NCBI GenBank assembly: GCA_965227695.1
Contig: OZ245760.1
Location: 434,001-498,000, forward strand
Direction of reading: 5' to 3'
Source: UBA1858 sp965227695
Lineage (GTDB): Bacteria; Pseudomonadota; Gammaproteobacteria; UBA4575
DNA length: 64,000 nt
Part shown: positions 24,358-32,574 of the stretch, one piece after another
Position numbering within the stretch: position 1 is the stretch's first letter
Layout of the letters: every line of letters starts with the position of its first letter
Notes under the pieces: generated by a model
Told to the model about the DNA's origin: nothing
Databases searched by the model: none
Seen by the model: the letters and a program-made list of their open reading frames with translations, nothing else
Made by a program: the position numbers and the translations under genes

Positions 24358-26067
24358 TCAAAAATAATAAAAAATTAAACAGGCGCTTAACAATACGGCA
24401 ACCCAGACCACCATATTACCTACCGAGGCTCCTCGGGCAATGGAGCTATTAGGCCCATGTGCATAAAATGCAAAGCTTGTAATTAATTTTATGTTGCGTT
24501 GTTTAAATTGCTCAAGCTGGCTTAACAACCATTTGACCAAGGTTAACAACAGGTTTAAAGCATGACTGAGCGGCTTCCGGTAGAGCCAGTCAAAATCGAG
24601 ATTGATGCAATTATTGTTCGCTGGAAGCCAGCCTTTTTTAAGCAGCAGGACAAAAGCCAGTAAACCAAAAAACAGTAATTGTAATTGTGTGATAACGTGG
24701 TCAAAGGTATAGGGTTGATAACTCATTTGGTGTGGAAGCCACTGGTACAAAAGCCCCGGGAAAATACCAATAAATACACACGCTGCAGCAGTCAGAGCCA
24801 TAGCCAGCAGCATATTCAAGGGAGCTTCTTTTACCTGTCTATTTTTATTGTTTGCAAAGAAGCTGGAAAAGGGCACTCTTATGCCGGAATGGTATAATGT
24901 TGCAGCTGAAGCAAACAGTAATACCAGCCAAACAAGCCAATGTCCTTCTTTTGCGGCGGCGTATAGGATTATCCCCTTTGATACGAAGCTGCTGAACAGT
25001 GGGAACGCTGAAATTGACAAGGCGCCAATTAAACAGAATGAAGTGGTCCATGGCATTGAACGATAAAGCCCGCCCAGTTCAGATGCCTTGGCGCTGCCAG
25101 TCCTGAACAATACGGCACCCATACTCATAAGTAATAAAGCCTTATATAAGACACTGCAGAAGGCATGGGCAGCAGTGCCATTGAGGGCAAGTTCGGTTCC
25201 TATTCCGATCCCAACAACCATAAAACCAAGCTGGCTGTTGAGGCTGTAGCACAAGGCCTTTCTCAGGTCATTTTCAGTGGCGGCGTACCAGATAGGAAAT
25301 ATGGCCATGATGGCGCCAATCCAGATTAATGACTCAGTGCCTGTATAACCTCGTGCCAAGCAATATATGGCCAGTTTTGTAGTAAAGACTGAGAGAACAA
25401 CAGTGCCAACAGGACTGGCTTGCGGATAGGCATCCTGTAACCAATGGTGAAGCAGTGGAAATGCACATTTAATGCCGAAGGCCAGAAAAATTAATAGCCC
25501 GGCAAATGAGTCTGCTGTCATAGCATTAAACAACACAGAGCCAGAATGCTGATAATGCAGGATGCTGCCCAGCATTAGCAGTAATCCTGAGCTAATATGC
25601 ATAATTAAATAGCGCATCCCGGCACCTTTGCAGTCGGTGTTACCACCTGCCCAGACAATCACTGCAGATGAAAGCGCGCTAATTTCCCAGAAAACAAATA
25701 AAGTGATCAAATCGCCCGCAAGTACAGCCCCAATGGCTGAACCTGCATAGATAGCCATAGAAGCCTGCTCCGATTTGTTGGATGAATGCAGCGAGTAGAT
25801 GGCTGACAGAAAGGCAGCGAGTATGAATACCAGGGTAAAAATGCGGCTTAAACTGTCAATACGTACAGGATCAAGAGTATACTCAAACACGTTTACAGTC
25901 AGAATAAGCTGATCAGGGTAACTCAGGAAACCTGCAAGAGCTACCAACGGGAAAGCGATAGTGACAACACGACGCATGTTGCCTGGCATAAGCATCATAG
26001 CTAAACCACCCAGAATCAGTATGATGCCAGGATGGGTAATATATTCATTCGAGAAGAAGTCAATCAT
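24358..26067 (-). CDS. NuoL/MrpA-like proton-conducting antiporter subunit
   Basis: A 569-residue multi-pass protein; the ATG at 26067 overlaps the upstream small gene (ATGATTGA). Key charged residues of the proton-transport fold are present: E128 in FVFWEISALSS and K200 in GIKCAFPLLHHWLQDAYP, with SPVGTVVLSVFTTKLAIY following. About 14 helices are followed by a longer tail of roughly 110 residues ending in another helix. It would be the third antiporter-like subunit of the complex and may stand in for the N-terminal half of MrpA. Encoded last in the operon. Confidence 0.85.
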   Translation of the reverse strand: MIDFFSNEYITHPGIILILGGLAMMLMPGNMRRVVTIAFPLVALAGFLSYPDQLILTVNVFEYTLDPVRIDSLSRIFTLVFILAAFLSAIYSLHSSNKSEQASMAIYAGSAIGAVLAGDLITLFVFWEISALSSAVIVWAGGNTDCKGAGMRYLIMHISSGLLLMLGSILHYQHSGSVLFNAMTADSFAGLLIFLAFGIKCAFPLLHHWLQDAYPQASPVGTVVLSVFTTKLAIYCLARGYTGTESLIWIGAIMAIFPIWYAATENDLRKALCYSLNSQLGFMVVGIGIGTELALNGTAAHAFCSVLYKALLLMSMGAVLFRTGSAKASELGGLYRSMPWTTSFCLIGALSISAFPLFSSFVSKGIILYAAAKEGHWLVWLVLLFASAATLYHSGIRVPFSSFFANNKNRQVKEAPLNMLLAMALTAAACVFIGIFPGLLYQWLPHQMSYQPYTFDHVITQLQLLFFGLLAFVLLLKKGWLPANNNCINLDFDWLYRKPLSHALNLLLTLVKWLLSQLEQFKQRNIKLITSFAFYAHGPNSSIARGASVGNMVVWVAVLLSACLIFYYF

Positions 26068-26281
26068 AGTAGTCTTCGTCGCGCTTGAGTATGTTGCGAA
26101 GTTGCTGTGAACAGAACACGGTGATAACAATAGAAAAAAATCCGATCAATGCATAAAAGCCAAACCACTGCTCAAAGCTGAAATAGGCGTGCCTGTGGTG
26201 CACGATGTCAATTAATAGCACTAGTGCACAAAGTATGTACAATAGATAGCTAATCGCGGTTGAAAATTTGTCACGATTCAT
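26060..26281 (-). CDS. Small two-helix protein of the antiporter operon
   Basis: A 73-residue protein with two hydrophobic segments (about 8-27 and 38-57) and a charged tail LKRDEDYYD. It overlaps both neighbours by 4-8 nt, strong evidence that it is translated as part of the operon. No family recognised. Probably a small accessory subunit of the antiporter complex. Confidence 0.78.
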   Translation of the reverse strand: MNRDKFSTAISYLLYILCALVLLIDIVHHRHAYFSFEQWFGFYALIGFFSIVITVFCSQQLRNILKRDEDYYD

Positions 26282-27756
26282 TGTCTTAATTCTATGAAGC
26301 TTAAAAAATCATACACATTGGGCATCAGGAAGAATAATGCGATGCACAGTGCTGCTGTCAGGCACAATGGAGCAACCAGCGAGATAGGTGCTTCATGAGT
26401 GCCACGAAGTTTTGAATTCGGTTTCTTTAGAAAGCCATTTAGAGTAATCGGCATTAAATAGGCAATATTTAATAGCGTGCTTACCAGGAAAGCGATGGCT
26501 ACCAGCAGACGGTCGGCACTGATTGCGCCATCTATTAAAAACCATTTGCTCCAGCTGCCCGCAAGTGGTGGTAACCCTATGATGCTGATCGCGGCGATCG
26601 TATAAGCTGTGAAGGTGAACGGCATTGCACGACCCAGCCCATCTAACTCACTGACCAGTGTTTTTTTGGTGGCTGTGTATATAGCACCTGCACAAAAGAA
26701 TAGAGTTATTTTACCTGCTGCATGTGAGGCGAGGTGTAATGACGCACCCATAATACTGGTAGAAGTTGCCAATGCAGCACCTAACACAATATATGCAAGC
26801 TGACTGACAGTAGAGTAGGCCAGTCGCGCTTTTAAGTTATCCTGCTGTAACGCTATCAGCGAGGCAAGTAACATCGTTCCTGCTGCAACCCAGATAATTG
26901 GCGAATTGCTTCCTGTCATGTGAAGAAGATCAATTCCAAATATATACACTGTGACTTTCAGCACGCAGAAGACCCCGGCTTTTACAACAGCAACAGCATG
27001 CAAAAGCGCGCTAACCGGTGTCGGTGCGACCATGGCAGCAGGTAACCACCTGTGAAATGGCATAAGTGCGGCCTTGCCAATTCCAAAAGCATATAAGGCA
27101 AATAGCAACATAAGCAGGTGATCAGGTAGCTGGCCATCAAGTATGCCACCTGCTTTGAAATCCAGTGTGCCGGTTGTATGCCATGTCCATATGATGGCAA
27201 TTAATAAAAAGCCAATAGACGTGCCAAAGAGGATGCCAAGATAGGTGCGTGCGCCCGCTTTGGCGGCGTCATTACCTTTATGGGCGACCAGCGGATAGGT
27301 GCTTAAAGTCAACAATTCATAGAATATAAACAGGGTGAGCAGGTTTGAGGAATAGGCAATGCCCATGACGGCAGACATCGCCAGGCAGAAACATATATAG
27401 AAGCGTGCAAGATGCTTTTCGTGGTTAGCATTCATGTAACCAATTGCATAAATGGTGGTGACTAGCCATAGCCCGGATGCGACACAGGCATAGAGTATAC
27501 CGAGGGGCTCGATATGAAAAGCAACGGGAATGGATCCAATCAGGTTAACCAGGATGACACTATGGTTAAAAACATCATTGCCCTGATACACGACAGCGAT
27601 AGTCAATGCCAGTAAGGCAACAGAGGTGGTGACGAATAACAGTTCAATGAGACCGCGATAGCGGGAGAATAAAAATATTAATATTGCGCCGACTACCGGC
27701 GTCAATAAACTCGAGTAAATAAGAATCTGCAATATATGCTGGTGATCATCTGTCAT
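26278..27756 (-). CDS. NuoN/MrpD-like proton-conducting antiporter subunit
   Basis: A 492-residue protein with about 14 transmembrane helices. The essential Glu is E147 in FIFYELLTLSTYPL and the Lys lies in GKAALMPFHRWLPAAMVAPTPVSALLHAVAVVKAG. This second antiporter-like subunit overlaps mrpD by four bases (ATGA). The TPVSALLHAVAVVKAGVF segment is closest to NuoL/NuoM/MrpA-type subunits, so it could be regarded as a split MrpA N-terminal half. Confidence 0.9.
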   Translation of the reverse strand: MTDDHQHILQILIYSSLLTPVVGAILIFLFSRYRGLIELLFVTTSVALLALTIAVVYQGNDVFNHSVILVNLIGSIPVAFHIEPLGILYACVASGLWLVTTIYAIGYMNANHEKHLARFYICFCLAMSAVMGIAYSSNLLTLFIFYELLTLSTYPLVAHKGNDAAKAGARTYLGILFGTSIGFLLIAIIWTWHTTGTLDFKAGGILDGQLPDHLLMLLFALYAFGIGKAALMPFHRWLPAAMVAPTPVSALLHAVAVVKAGVFCVLKVTVYIFGIDLLHMTGSNSPIIWVAAGTMLLASLIALQQDNLKARLAYSTVSQLAYIVLGAALATSTSIMGASLHLASHAAGKITLFFCAGAIYTATKKTLVSELDGLGRAMPFTFTAYTIAAISIIGLPPLAGSWSKWFLIDGAISADRLLVAIAFLVSTLLNIAYLMPITLNGFLKKPNSKLRGTHEAPISLVAPLCLTAALCIALFFLMPNVYDFLSFIELRQ

Positions 27757-29225
27757 TGAATAAGGGCCTCAGCTGCCAGTGTCGCCATTTCAACGGGGTA
27801 ACGACTATCTATGCCAAAATATATTGTGATTAGTGTCATCAGCCATGTGCAAAAGAGCAACATCGGGGTTGCCTCTTTGCAGTGAGCATATTTGTCGTCA
27901 GATTTTTTAAAGTACATCTGCTCGATGACTCGCCATATGTATATCACGGCAAGTAAGGACGTAAATAATACAATTACCGCAAGCCACCACCAGTCTTTGT
28001 CAAGAATTGCCGTCACAAGATACCATTTGCTGATAAAGCCGGAAGTAAGCGGAACCCCTATCAAGGCCAGTCCTGCAACGACAAATGCGGCACATGTCCA
28101 TGGCATTCGTTGCGCCGCCCCGGCAAGATTGGTCAGGCGTGTTGTATGCATGCTTGACAGCAGGCATGCCATACACATGAATAATGCGCCTTTGATGAAT
28201 GCATGATTGAAAAGATGAACAATACTTGCAATCAGGCCTGCCTTTGTTTCAAGTGCGATACCTAGTGTCATATAGCCGATTTGTGCAAGACTTGAATATG
28301 CCAGTAAACGTTTAACGCCAGGTTGAAAGATCGCGGTAAACGAGCTAATGACAATTGATATAATGGAAAGAGGCAGCAAGATGTAGCCAAGCTGAAGGAC
28401 ATCAAAAGAAAACTCGAATCCAAATATTGTGTAAAACACACGATACAGCAGAAACAAGGCGACTTTTGTGGCGGTGGCCGCAAGAAAAATGCTAACCATG
28501 GATGGGGCGTATGCGTAAGCATTAGGTAACCAGTGATGTAATGGAAATAGCGCCAGCTTCAGGAAAATCCCTACCGTAAAGAATGCAAACGCAGCATGTA
28601 CGCTGCGAAAGCCATCAATTTCATGGACGCGAACCTGCAGATCAAGCATGTTGAGCGTGCCTGTTTGCATATATAACAGGCCGATACCGATCAGTATGAA
28701 TGTTGCGCCAATAGTGCCCATGATCAGGTATTCATACGAAGCAGTCAGCGCCTTACGGTTATCACCCATTGCAATCAGTGCATAAGAAGAAAGTGAACTG
28801 ATCTCGAGGAAAACGAAAACATTAAAGGCATCGCCCGTTGCGACAATACCCAGTAATCCGGTTAGACAAAGCAAAAAAGCCGTGTAGAACAAAGCATGCT
28901 TTTGTTTAGGGATTTCATTGTCCACCAGCTCGCGAGAGGCCAGCAGTGTCAGGGCAGCGACTGACGAGACCAGCACGAGTACAAATGCACTGATGATATC
29001 GATATGGTACTGAATGCCCCACGGCGCAGGCCAGCTTCCTAACTCATAGGTCAACGGTCCATGTTTTTGCACCTGTAGCAGTAACGCCAGGGCAATGGCG
29101 AATGCCAGCCAGCTAACAGCCGTGGCAAACAACCAGGGTAACCTGCCTTTAGGCAGCAAGCTGCATAATGGTGCTGCAATTAGCGGGATGGCTACTTGAA
29201 GTATTGGGTAGTGTGATCCTGTCAC
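27753..29225 (-). CDS. mrpD: Na+/H+ antiporter subunit MrpD
   Basis: A 490-residue antiporter-like subunit with E141 in FVFLEISSLSSYALIAMG, Lys in FLKLALFPLHHWLPNAY, and the Lys/His region of the second half (SIVHLFNHAFIKGALFM). Order and length match MrpD/MnhD, directly after the MrpC gene. It takes part in exchanging Na+ (or other cations) for H+ across the inner membrane. Confidence 0.92.
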   Translation of the reverse strand: MTGSHYPILQVAIPLIAAPLCSLLPKGRLPWLFATAVSWLAFAIALALLLQVQKHGPLTYELGSWPAPWGIQYHIDIISAFVLVLVSSVAALTLLASRELVDNEIPKQKHALFYTAFLLCLTGLLGIVATGDAFNVFVFLEISSLSSYALIAMGDNRKALTASYEYLIMGTIGATFILIGIGLLYMQTGTLNMLDLQVRVHEIDGFRSVHAAFAFFTVGIFLKLALFPLHHWLPNAYAYAPSMVSIFLAATATKVALFLLYRVFYTIFGFEFSFDVLQLGYILLPLSIISIVISSFTAIFQPGVKRLLAYSSLAQIGYMTLGIALETKAGLIASIVHLFNHAFIKGALFMCMACLLSSMHTTRLTNLAGAAQRMPWTCAAFVVAGLALIGVPLTSGFISKWYLVTAILDKDWWWLAVIVLFTSLLAVIYIWRVIEQMYFKKSDDKYAHCKEATPMLLFCTWLMTLITIYFGIDSRYPVEMATLAAEALIQ

Positions 29226-29581
29226 TCTTCTTTTAACTCTATTTTTTCTATTTCTTGTTCGTCAATTGATTGATATCGTTTGTTAATACTGACTACTAAA
29301 GCGAGCCCTACCGATGTTGTTGCTACACCCACGACAATTGCCGTTAAGATAAGCACATGTGGTAATGGATTGGAAAATACAGTATATCCTTCCTCCAGAA
29401 TTGGAGCAGTTCCCCCGTCGACTTTACCAATGGATATAAAAAGGATGAAGACAGATGTCTGAAAAATATTCAGGCCGACCAACTTGGTAATCAGGTTGCT
29501 ATGATCAATGACAATATAGAGACCTGCCATCATCAGTAAAATGCTGACCCAGTAGTTGTAATGTTCAGTGAGGTATTCCAT
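29222..29581 (-). CDS. mrpC: Na+/H+ antiporter subunit MrpC (NuoK-like)
   Basis: A 119-residue protein with three helices; NPLPHVLILTAIVVGVATTSVGLAL is split here by position (about 75-98) and is the diagnostic MrpC/NuoK block. It overlaps mrpD by four bases. The C-terminal tail is strongly acidic (IEKIELKEE). Confidence 0.94.
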   Translation of the reverse strand: MEYLTEHYNYWVSILLMMAGLYIVIDHSNLITKLVGLNIFQTSVFILFISIGKVDGGTAPILEEGYTVFSNPLPHVLILTAIVVGVATTSVGLALVVSINKRYQSIDEQEIEKIELKEE

Positions 29582-29583
29582 GA

Positions 29584-30006
29584 TTATTTTTTGAATTTTG
29601 AAAATGCAAAAAATATCGAGATAATCACGGTGGCAACGGTTATTCCTACACCAAGCTCGATCAATAATATACCTATCAGCTGGCCATGTACCGGATTATT
29701 TGCAAGGACATTGAAGTCAAGAAAATTACCGCCAAGAAGGATGCCAAATACACCGGTGGTGGCATAAAGCAGCAAACCAAGTGCCGCGAACACTTTTGCC
29801 CGCTTGAGCGATAAAAACTTTTCAGCGCGTTTGGTGCCATGCAGCAAGGCATAAAGAATGACGGCACTGGCAAAGATAACGCCTGCCTGAAAGCCGCCGC
29901 CAGGTCCATATTCGCCGTGAAACTGGACATAAAGGGCAAATAATAGGATTGCGGGTATTAACAGGTGGCCTGATTCACGAAGTATTGGGTTTTTTCTGAG
30001 ACTCAT
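29584..30006 (-). CDS. mrpB: Na+/H+ antiporter subunit MrpB (MnhB domain)
   Basis: A 140-residue four-helix protein with the MnhB signature FHGEYGPGGGFQAGVIFAS near residues 28-46 and GQLIGILLIELGVGITV near 108-124. It lies two bases from mrpC and between the free-standing MrpA C-terminal-like protein and mrpC, as in Mrp and Mbh operons. Confidence 0.94.
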   Translation of the reverse strand: MSLRKNPILRESGHLLIPAILLFALYVQFHGEYGPGGGFQAGVIFASAVILYALLHGTKRAEKFLSLKRAKVFAALGLLLYATTGVFGILLGGNFLDFNVLANNPVHGQLIGILLIELGVGITVATVIISIFFAFSKFKK

Positions 30007-30008
30007 AA

Positions 30009-30512
30009 TTATCCCCTGTCAGATCCGCGACTAATACCCAATAATAGTAATACCGCGATTAACGCGGTAAAAACAACGGCTACTTCGCCCAGCGTATCAA
30101 AGCTGCGGTAGCTGGCAAGTACTGAAGTCACCATGTTGGGAATGCCAATTTCCTGGGGACTTTGTTCTATATATCGTGGTGCAACATGGGTATGTGCTGG
30201 AGCATTAGGATCACCAAAAGCCGGCATGTCGCTGGTAGAGTAAATCAGGCCGGCGCCTGTTACCAACACTACAAACAGAGGGATAAAATGATTTCTCCTT
30301 TTGAGTACCTGGTGTTTGCCCGTACTCGCCAATACGCTTAGGAACAGTACCGTGGTAATGCCGGCACCTACGGCTGCCTCTGTAAAAGCAACATCCACGG
30401 CATCTAGTACAATAAACAGCGTTGCAGTGATCAGGCTGTATATACCGCCAAGCATCACAACAGACAAAATGTTACGCATAGCGATAATGGCAATTGCGGT
30501 AATCGCCAGCAT
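30009..30512 (-). CDS. DUF4040/MbhD-MbhE-like antiporter subunit (MrpA C-terminal half)
   Basis: A protein of at least 167 residues. The first half has the MbhD/DUF4040 block LGGIYSLITATLFIVLDAVDVAFTEAAVGAG (split by position about 17-47) and the second half is MbhE-like (SYRSFDTLGEVAVVFTALIAVLL). In ordinary Mrp operons these regions form the C-terminal half of MrpA; here they stand alone. The first ATG (30512) falls inside what should be the first helix. In-frame codons further upstream continue a hydrophobic start but contain no ATG, GTG or TTG, only ATC at 30545, six bases after an AAGGA site. Confidence 0.88.
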   Translation of the reverse strand: MLAITAIAIIAMRNILSVVMLGGIYSLITATLFIVLDAVDVAFTEAAVGAGITTVLFLSVLASTGKHQVLKRRNHFIPLFVVLVTGAGLIYSTSDMPAFGDPNAPAHTHVAPRYIEQSPQEIGIPNMVTSVLASYRSFDTLGEVAVVFTALIAVLLLLGISRGSDRG

Positions 30513-30532
30513 GCTTAGAAAAAAAATGGATG

Positions 30533-30856
30533 TCAGGTGTTCGATGATGAATCCTTGTTGCTTATAAAATGTTTATCTTCATGCAGCGCCGTATTCACCA
30601 GCGCATGAATCGCGGTCGGCCCCGTTACCAGCAAAAAAATCAGCATTAGGGCTAACTTGATACTGGTCAGGGTGAGGCCAGCCTGAAGGATAAGGCCAGT
30701 GATGATAAAAATGGCACCAAAGCTGTCTATCAGGCTGGCTGAATGTACGCGCGTGATAAAATCCGGTAGCCGGATAATTCCAAAAGCACCAATCAGACAA
30801 AATATACTGCCAACCAGTACGAGTGAGGCACTTACCCAGTCAAGTAACAGCGTCAT
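30533..30856 (-). CDS. mrpG: Na+/H+ antiporter subunit MrpG
   Basis: A 107-residue three-helix protein with the MrpG/PhaG pattern GAFGIIRLPDFITRVHSASLIDSFGAI (about residues 22-49) and FLLVTGPTAIHALVNTAL near 74-91. It overlaps mrpF by one base. Confidence 0.94.
   Translation of the reverse strand: MTLLLDWVSASLVLVGSIFCLIGAFGIIRLPDFITRVHSASLIDSFGAIFIITGLILQAGLTLTSIKLALMLIFLLVTGPTAIHALVNTALHEDKHFISNKDSSSNT
30552..30556 (-). promoter_or_regulatory. Ribosome binding site implying a non-AUG start
   Basis: AAGGA on the minus strand lies 6 nt before an ATC codon (30545-30543) that is in frame with the DUF4040 gene. No other Shine-Dalgarno-like sequence precedes its first ATG at 30512. Confidence 0.4.
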
Positions 30857-31131
30857 CAGGTCTCTTCCTTGCCCTGATGTCCAAGGCTATTGAATCGATA
30901 AAGCTTGAGTACTGCAACCGTGCCTATAAAGTTAATCAGGGAGTAAACTATCGCTATATCCATAAAAGCCGGGCGCTGCATATAAAATCCGAGAATAGCA
31001 ATGGCTAACACGGTGGCTGTACCAAAAGTATTTATTGCCAGGATTCGGTCAAATAACGATGGTCCGAGCCATGCACGGAGGAGCACCAATACCATGACAA
31101 TCATGATGGCAATCAAGGCAGCAGTAATCAT
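30856..31131 (-). CDS. mrpF: Na+/H+ antiporter subunit MrpF
   Basis: A 91-residue three-helix protein with the MrpF motif RAWLGPSLFDRILAINTFGT near residues 19-38 and DIAIVYSLINFIGTVAVLK near 58-76. It overlaps mrpE by four bases. Confidence 0.94.
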   Translation of the reverse strand: MITAALIAIMIVMVLVLLRAWLGPSLFDRILAINTFGTATVLAIAILGFYMQRPAFMDIAIVYSLINFIGTVAVLKLYRFNSLGHQGKEET

Positions 31132-31607
31132 GTGATTCTATCCTCCAGCCGCTGGACCTGTTTGTCGATATCACCATTGATAACACCTTTTGCAGTATGA
31201 TCAGTGAGTGCATGCACGACAATTTCTGTGTCAGTGATATCGATACTGATGGTTCCCGGAGTTAAGATAATACTATTCGCGTGGACGGCAATGCCTGTGT
31301 TGGTTTTTTGACTGAACTTGATGCTTACCAGTTGTGGTTGCATTGACTGGCTGCCACTCAAAATGCAGCGAGCCACATGGAGGTTTGACTTTATAATCTC
31401 TTTGAGTAACCAGGGGACATAAAAAGGTAATCTTAAGTTGAATCGCAGGCGTTCATGATGCGAGCTATAGATTTTCAGACGAATCGCGGCGAGCGTGACG
31501 AAGAGACAGGATAACAGGCCCAGGATAATCAGGTTGGCTTTCAAATAACCAGAAAGCATTTCCCAAAGCAGGAACAGACATACGAAGCTGGAAATTATTG
31601 TCTTCAA
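31128..31607 (-). CDS. mrpE: Na+/H+ antiporter subunit MrpE
   Basis: A 159-residue protein with two N-terminal helices followed by a cytoplasmic domain. The diagnostic block is NSIILTPGTISIDITDTEIVVHALT (about residues 111-135), preceded by LLKEIIKSNLHVA. It is the first gene of the antiporter operon. The 76 bp upstream are AT-rich and may hold the promoter. Confidence 0.94.
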   Translation of the reverse strand: MKTIISSFVCLFLLWEMLSGYLKANLIILGLLSCLFVTLAAIRLKIYSSHHERLRFNLRLPFYVPWLLKEIIKSNLHVARCILSGSQSMQPQLVSIKFSQKTNTGIAVHANSIILTPGTISIDITDTEIVVHALTDHTAKGVINGDIDKQVQRLEDRIT

Positions 31608-31683
31608 GGTTAGTTATAAATTATCAATAAATTATCAGGCAACAACATACCTTTGCTTTATCAAGATTACAAATTTTTTAATT

Positions 31684-32568
31684 TTATTTGTTAAAGCAAT
31701 TTTTCAGACCAGACGTCAGGTCAGGGAATTGTATGCTAACCTTGAGCTGTGTCTGTAATTTTCTGATTGATAACCGACGTGACTCACGAATAAATGACAG
31801 CATGCCAGCAGATAACTTTTCACTCGCCTGCGACATGGGTACGCACGGGGGGCGTGGCTGGCCAGAGAAATCCGCAAGTTTGTAATAAAAGTCAGTCATG
31901 GTTGTTGCATGTCCATCTGCGACATTGAATACATCATTGCGATACTGACTATTCATGGCAATCTGGCATACATGAGCCAGGTCTGCAACGTGAATGCGAT
32001 TGCTATAGGGTGCTTCATCCGGGCATATCACGGTAATATCACGAAGGCGTTGGACAGGTAAACGCTCAGGCCCGTAAATACCGCCAACACGCAGGATTAA
32101 GTAATCTGTCGGTTGTCGATTACAAAAGCGGGTTAACGCATTTTCTGCATAAACACGGCGGGTGGCACGTTGTGAAATGGGGGCCATTGGTCTTGTCTCA
32201 TCAACCCACTCTCCCTGGCAGTCACCATATACCCCCGATGTGCTGATATATACAATTTTTTTGGGCGGGTTAAGTGCGCACAGGGACAGAAAATAGTCCA
32301 TACGATGGTCACAAAGGTCCGTCCTGGAGGGTGGCGCCAGGTAGTAAATTTCACGGTTTTCAAGCTGAAAGCCCAGCGGCTTACCAACGTCGTCGAGATC
32401 AAAAAGCCTGGTGTCGAAACCTTCGCTGCTTAAATGATCAAAGCTTTGCCGGGACTGAATAATACAAAGCGGTATCTTGTGACTGTTACACAAGAGTTTA
32501 GCCAGGTACTTACCCAGAAAACCACAGCCGACAATCACCGGAGTGTCGTTGATGGATGGTGTGGTCAT
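31684..32568 (-). CDS. NAD(P)-dependent epimerase/dehydratase-like protein (YeeZ type)
   Basis: A 294-residue atypical SDR. It has the Rossmann start VIVGCGFLGKYLAKLL, STSGVYGDCQGEWVDE around residue 117, YAENALTRF as a YxxxN variant of the catalytic YxxxK, and LRVGGIYGPERLP. The catalytic Lys is replaced by Asn, a feature of the YeeZ-like group whose substrate is unknown. It follows hemY by 6 bp and is probably cotranscribed with the heme genes. Confidence 0.85.
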   Translation of the reverse strand: MTTPSINDTPVIVGCGFLGKYLAKLLCNSHKIPLCIIQSRQSFDHLSSEGFDTRLFDLDDVGKPLGFQLENREIYYLAPPSRTDLCDHRMDYFLSLCALNPPKKIVYISTSGVYGDCQGEWVDETRPMAPISQRATRRVYAENALTRFCNRQPTDYLILRVGGIYGPERLPVQRLRDITVICPDEAPYSNRIHVADLAHVCQIAMNSQYRNDVFNVADGHATTMTDFYYKLADFSGQPRPPCVPMSQASEKLSAGMLSFIRESRRLSIRKLQTQLKVSIQFPDLTSGLKNCFNK

Positions 32569-32574
32569 ATTACG

